NCBI GenBank assembly: GCA_030637945.1 | Contig: DAOWFN010000034.1 | Span: forward strand, 1-5,629 | From: Gammaproteobacteria bacterium | Lineage (GTDB): Bacteria; Pseudomonadota; Gammaproteobacteria; SZUA-229 | DNA length: 5,629 nucleotides | Direction of reading: 5' to 3' | Part shown: piece by piece, positions 5,540 through 5,629 of the stretch | How positions within the stretch are numbered: the first letter of the stretch is position 1 | How the letters are laid out: each line of letters begins with the position of its first letter | The notes under the pieces: model-generated | The model's input: the letters and a program-made list of their open reading frames with translations, nothing else | Databases searched by the model: none | Told to the model about the DNA's origin: nothing | Translations under genes and position numbers: made by a program

Positions 5540-5629
5540 ATGAACATTAACCTAACCTTAATCGGCCAATCGATTACTTTCGCATTGTTCGTCTGGTTCT
5601 GTATGAAGTTTATCTGGCCACCTATCATG
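5540..5629 (+). CDS. atpF: ATP synthase Fo subunit b (AtpF), N-terminal part only
   Basis: Subunit b is the peripheral stalk that anchors F1 to subunit a. Thirty codons are visible before the window ends, reading MNINLTLIGQSITFALFVWF and then CMKFIWPPIM. This matches the single N-terminal membrane anchor of E. coli AtpF (MNLNATILGQ...FCMKYVWPP), including Asn2, the Gly-Gln pair (9-10) and the conserved Trp-Pro-Pro (26-28) at the membrane exit. The long cytoplasmic dimerising helix lies beyond the edge. The ATG is supported by CGGAG seven bases upstream. The order a-c-b is the standard bacterial atp operon order. Confidence 0.96.
   Translation, partial: MNINLTLIGQSITFALFVWFCMKFIWPPIM

Noticed and set aside
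1..5629. A new multi-gene system, CRISPR array, tRNA gene or transposase
   Set aside because: Every long frame is explained by the conserved mnmG-rsmG-parAB-atp core. No direct-repeat array, tRNA cloverleaf or transposase motif was seen on either strand.

Overview
The window looks like a conserved core-chromosome segment of a gammaproteobacterium. The gene order is mnmG (3' part) - rsmG - parA - parB - atpI - atpB - atpE - atpF (5' end), all on the + strand. This order is typical of Pseudomonas-like and many marine or environmental Gammaproteobacteria. It differs from E. coli and other Enterobacterales, which lack chromosomal parAB here. The proteins align by eye over long stretches with gammaproteobacterial MnmG, RsmG, AtpB, AtpE and AtpF. 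Base composition is moderate and the genus cannot be assigned from this window. In this phylum the neighbourhood usually lies near the replication origin, but no origin and no parS site is visible here.

Layout. Bases 1-1173 hold the C-terminal 390 residues of MnmG (tRNA U34 modification). Bases 1231-1872 hold RsmG (16S rRNA G527 methylation). The 116-base gap 1873-1988 holds the most distinctive non-coding object: a perfect 27-bp inverted repeat with a 21-base spacer, in which each arm is itself a small palindrome headed by GTAG. This is the architecture of a REP doublet (REPIN/BIME). Next come parA (1989-2783) and parB (2796-3659), the chromosome segregation pair, 12 bases apart. The 170-base gap 3660-3829 carries a near-consensus sigma70 promoter with a GC-rich discriminator and a leader hairpin, reading into the F1Fo ATP synthase operon. 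The window covers atpI (3830-4258), atpB (4271-5173), atpE (5236-5466) and the first 30 codons of atpF (5540 onward), and ends inside the operon.

How the genes work together. mnmG and rsmG act on the translation apparatus. ParA and ParB move and organise the origin region through parS sites that must lie elsewhere. The atp genes encode the assembly factor and the Fo membrane sector (a, c and b subunits) of the proton-driven ATP synthase. An A/U-rich stretch and strong Shine-Dalgarno before atpE resemble the translational enhancer known from E. coli atpE, which fits the need for many c subunits per complex.

I found no sign of a new multi-gene system. The items worth a second look are regulatory or repetitive: the REP doublet sitting 24 bases before a parA start that has no Shine-Dalgarno, the atp promoter and leader structure, and the atpE enhancer-like leader.
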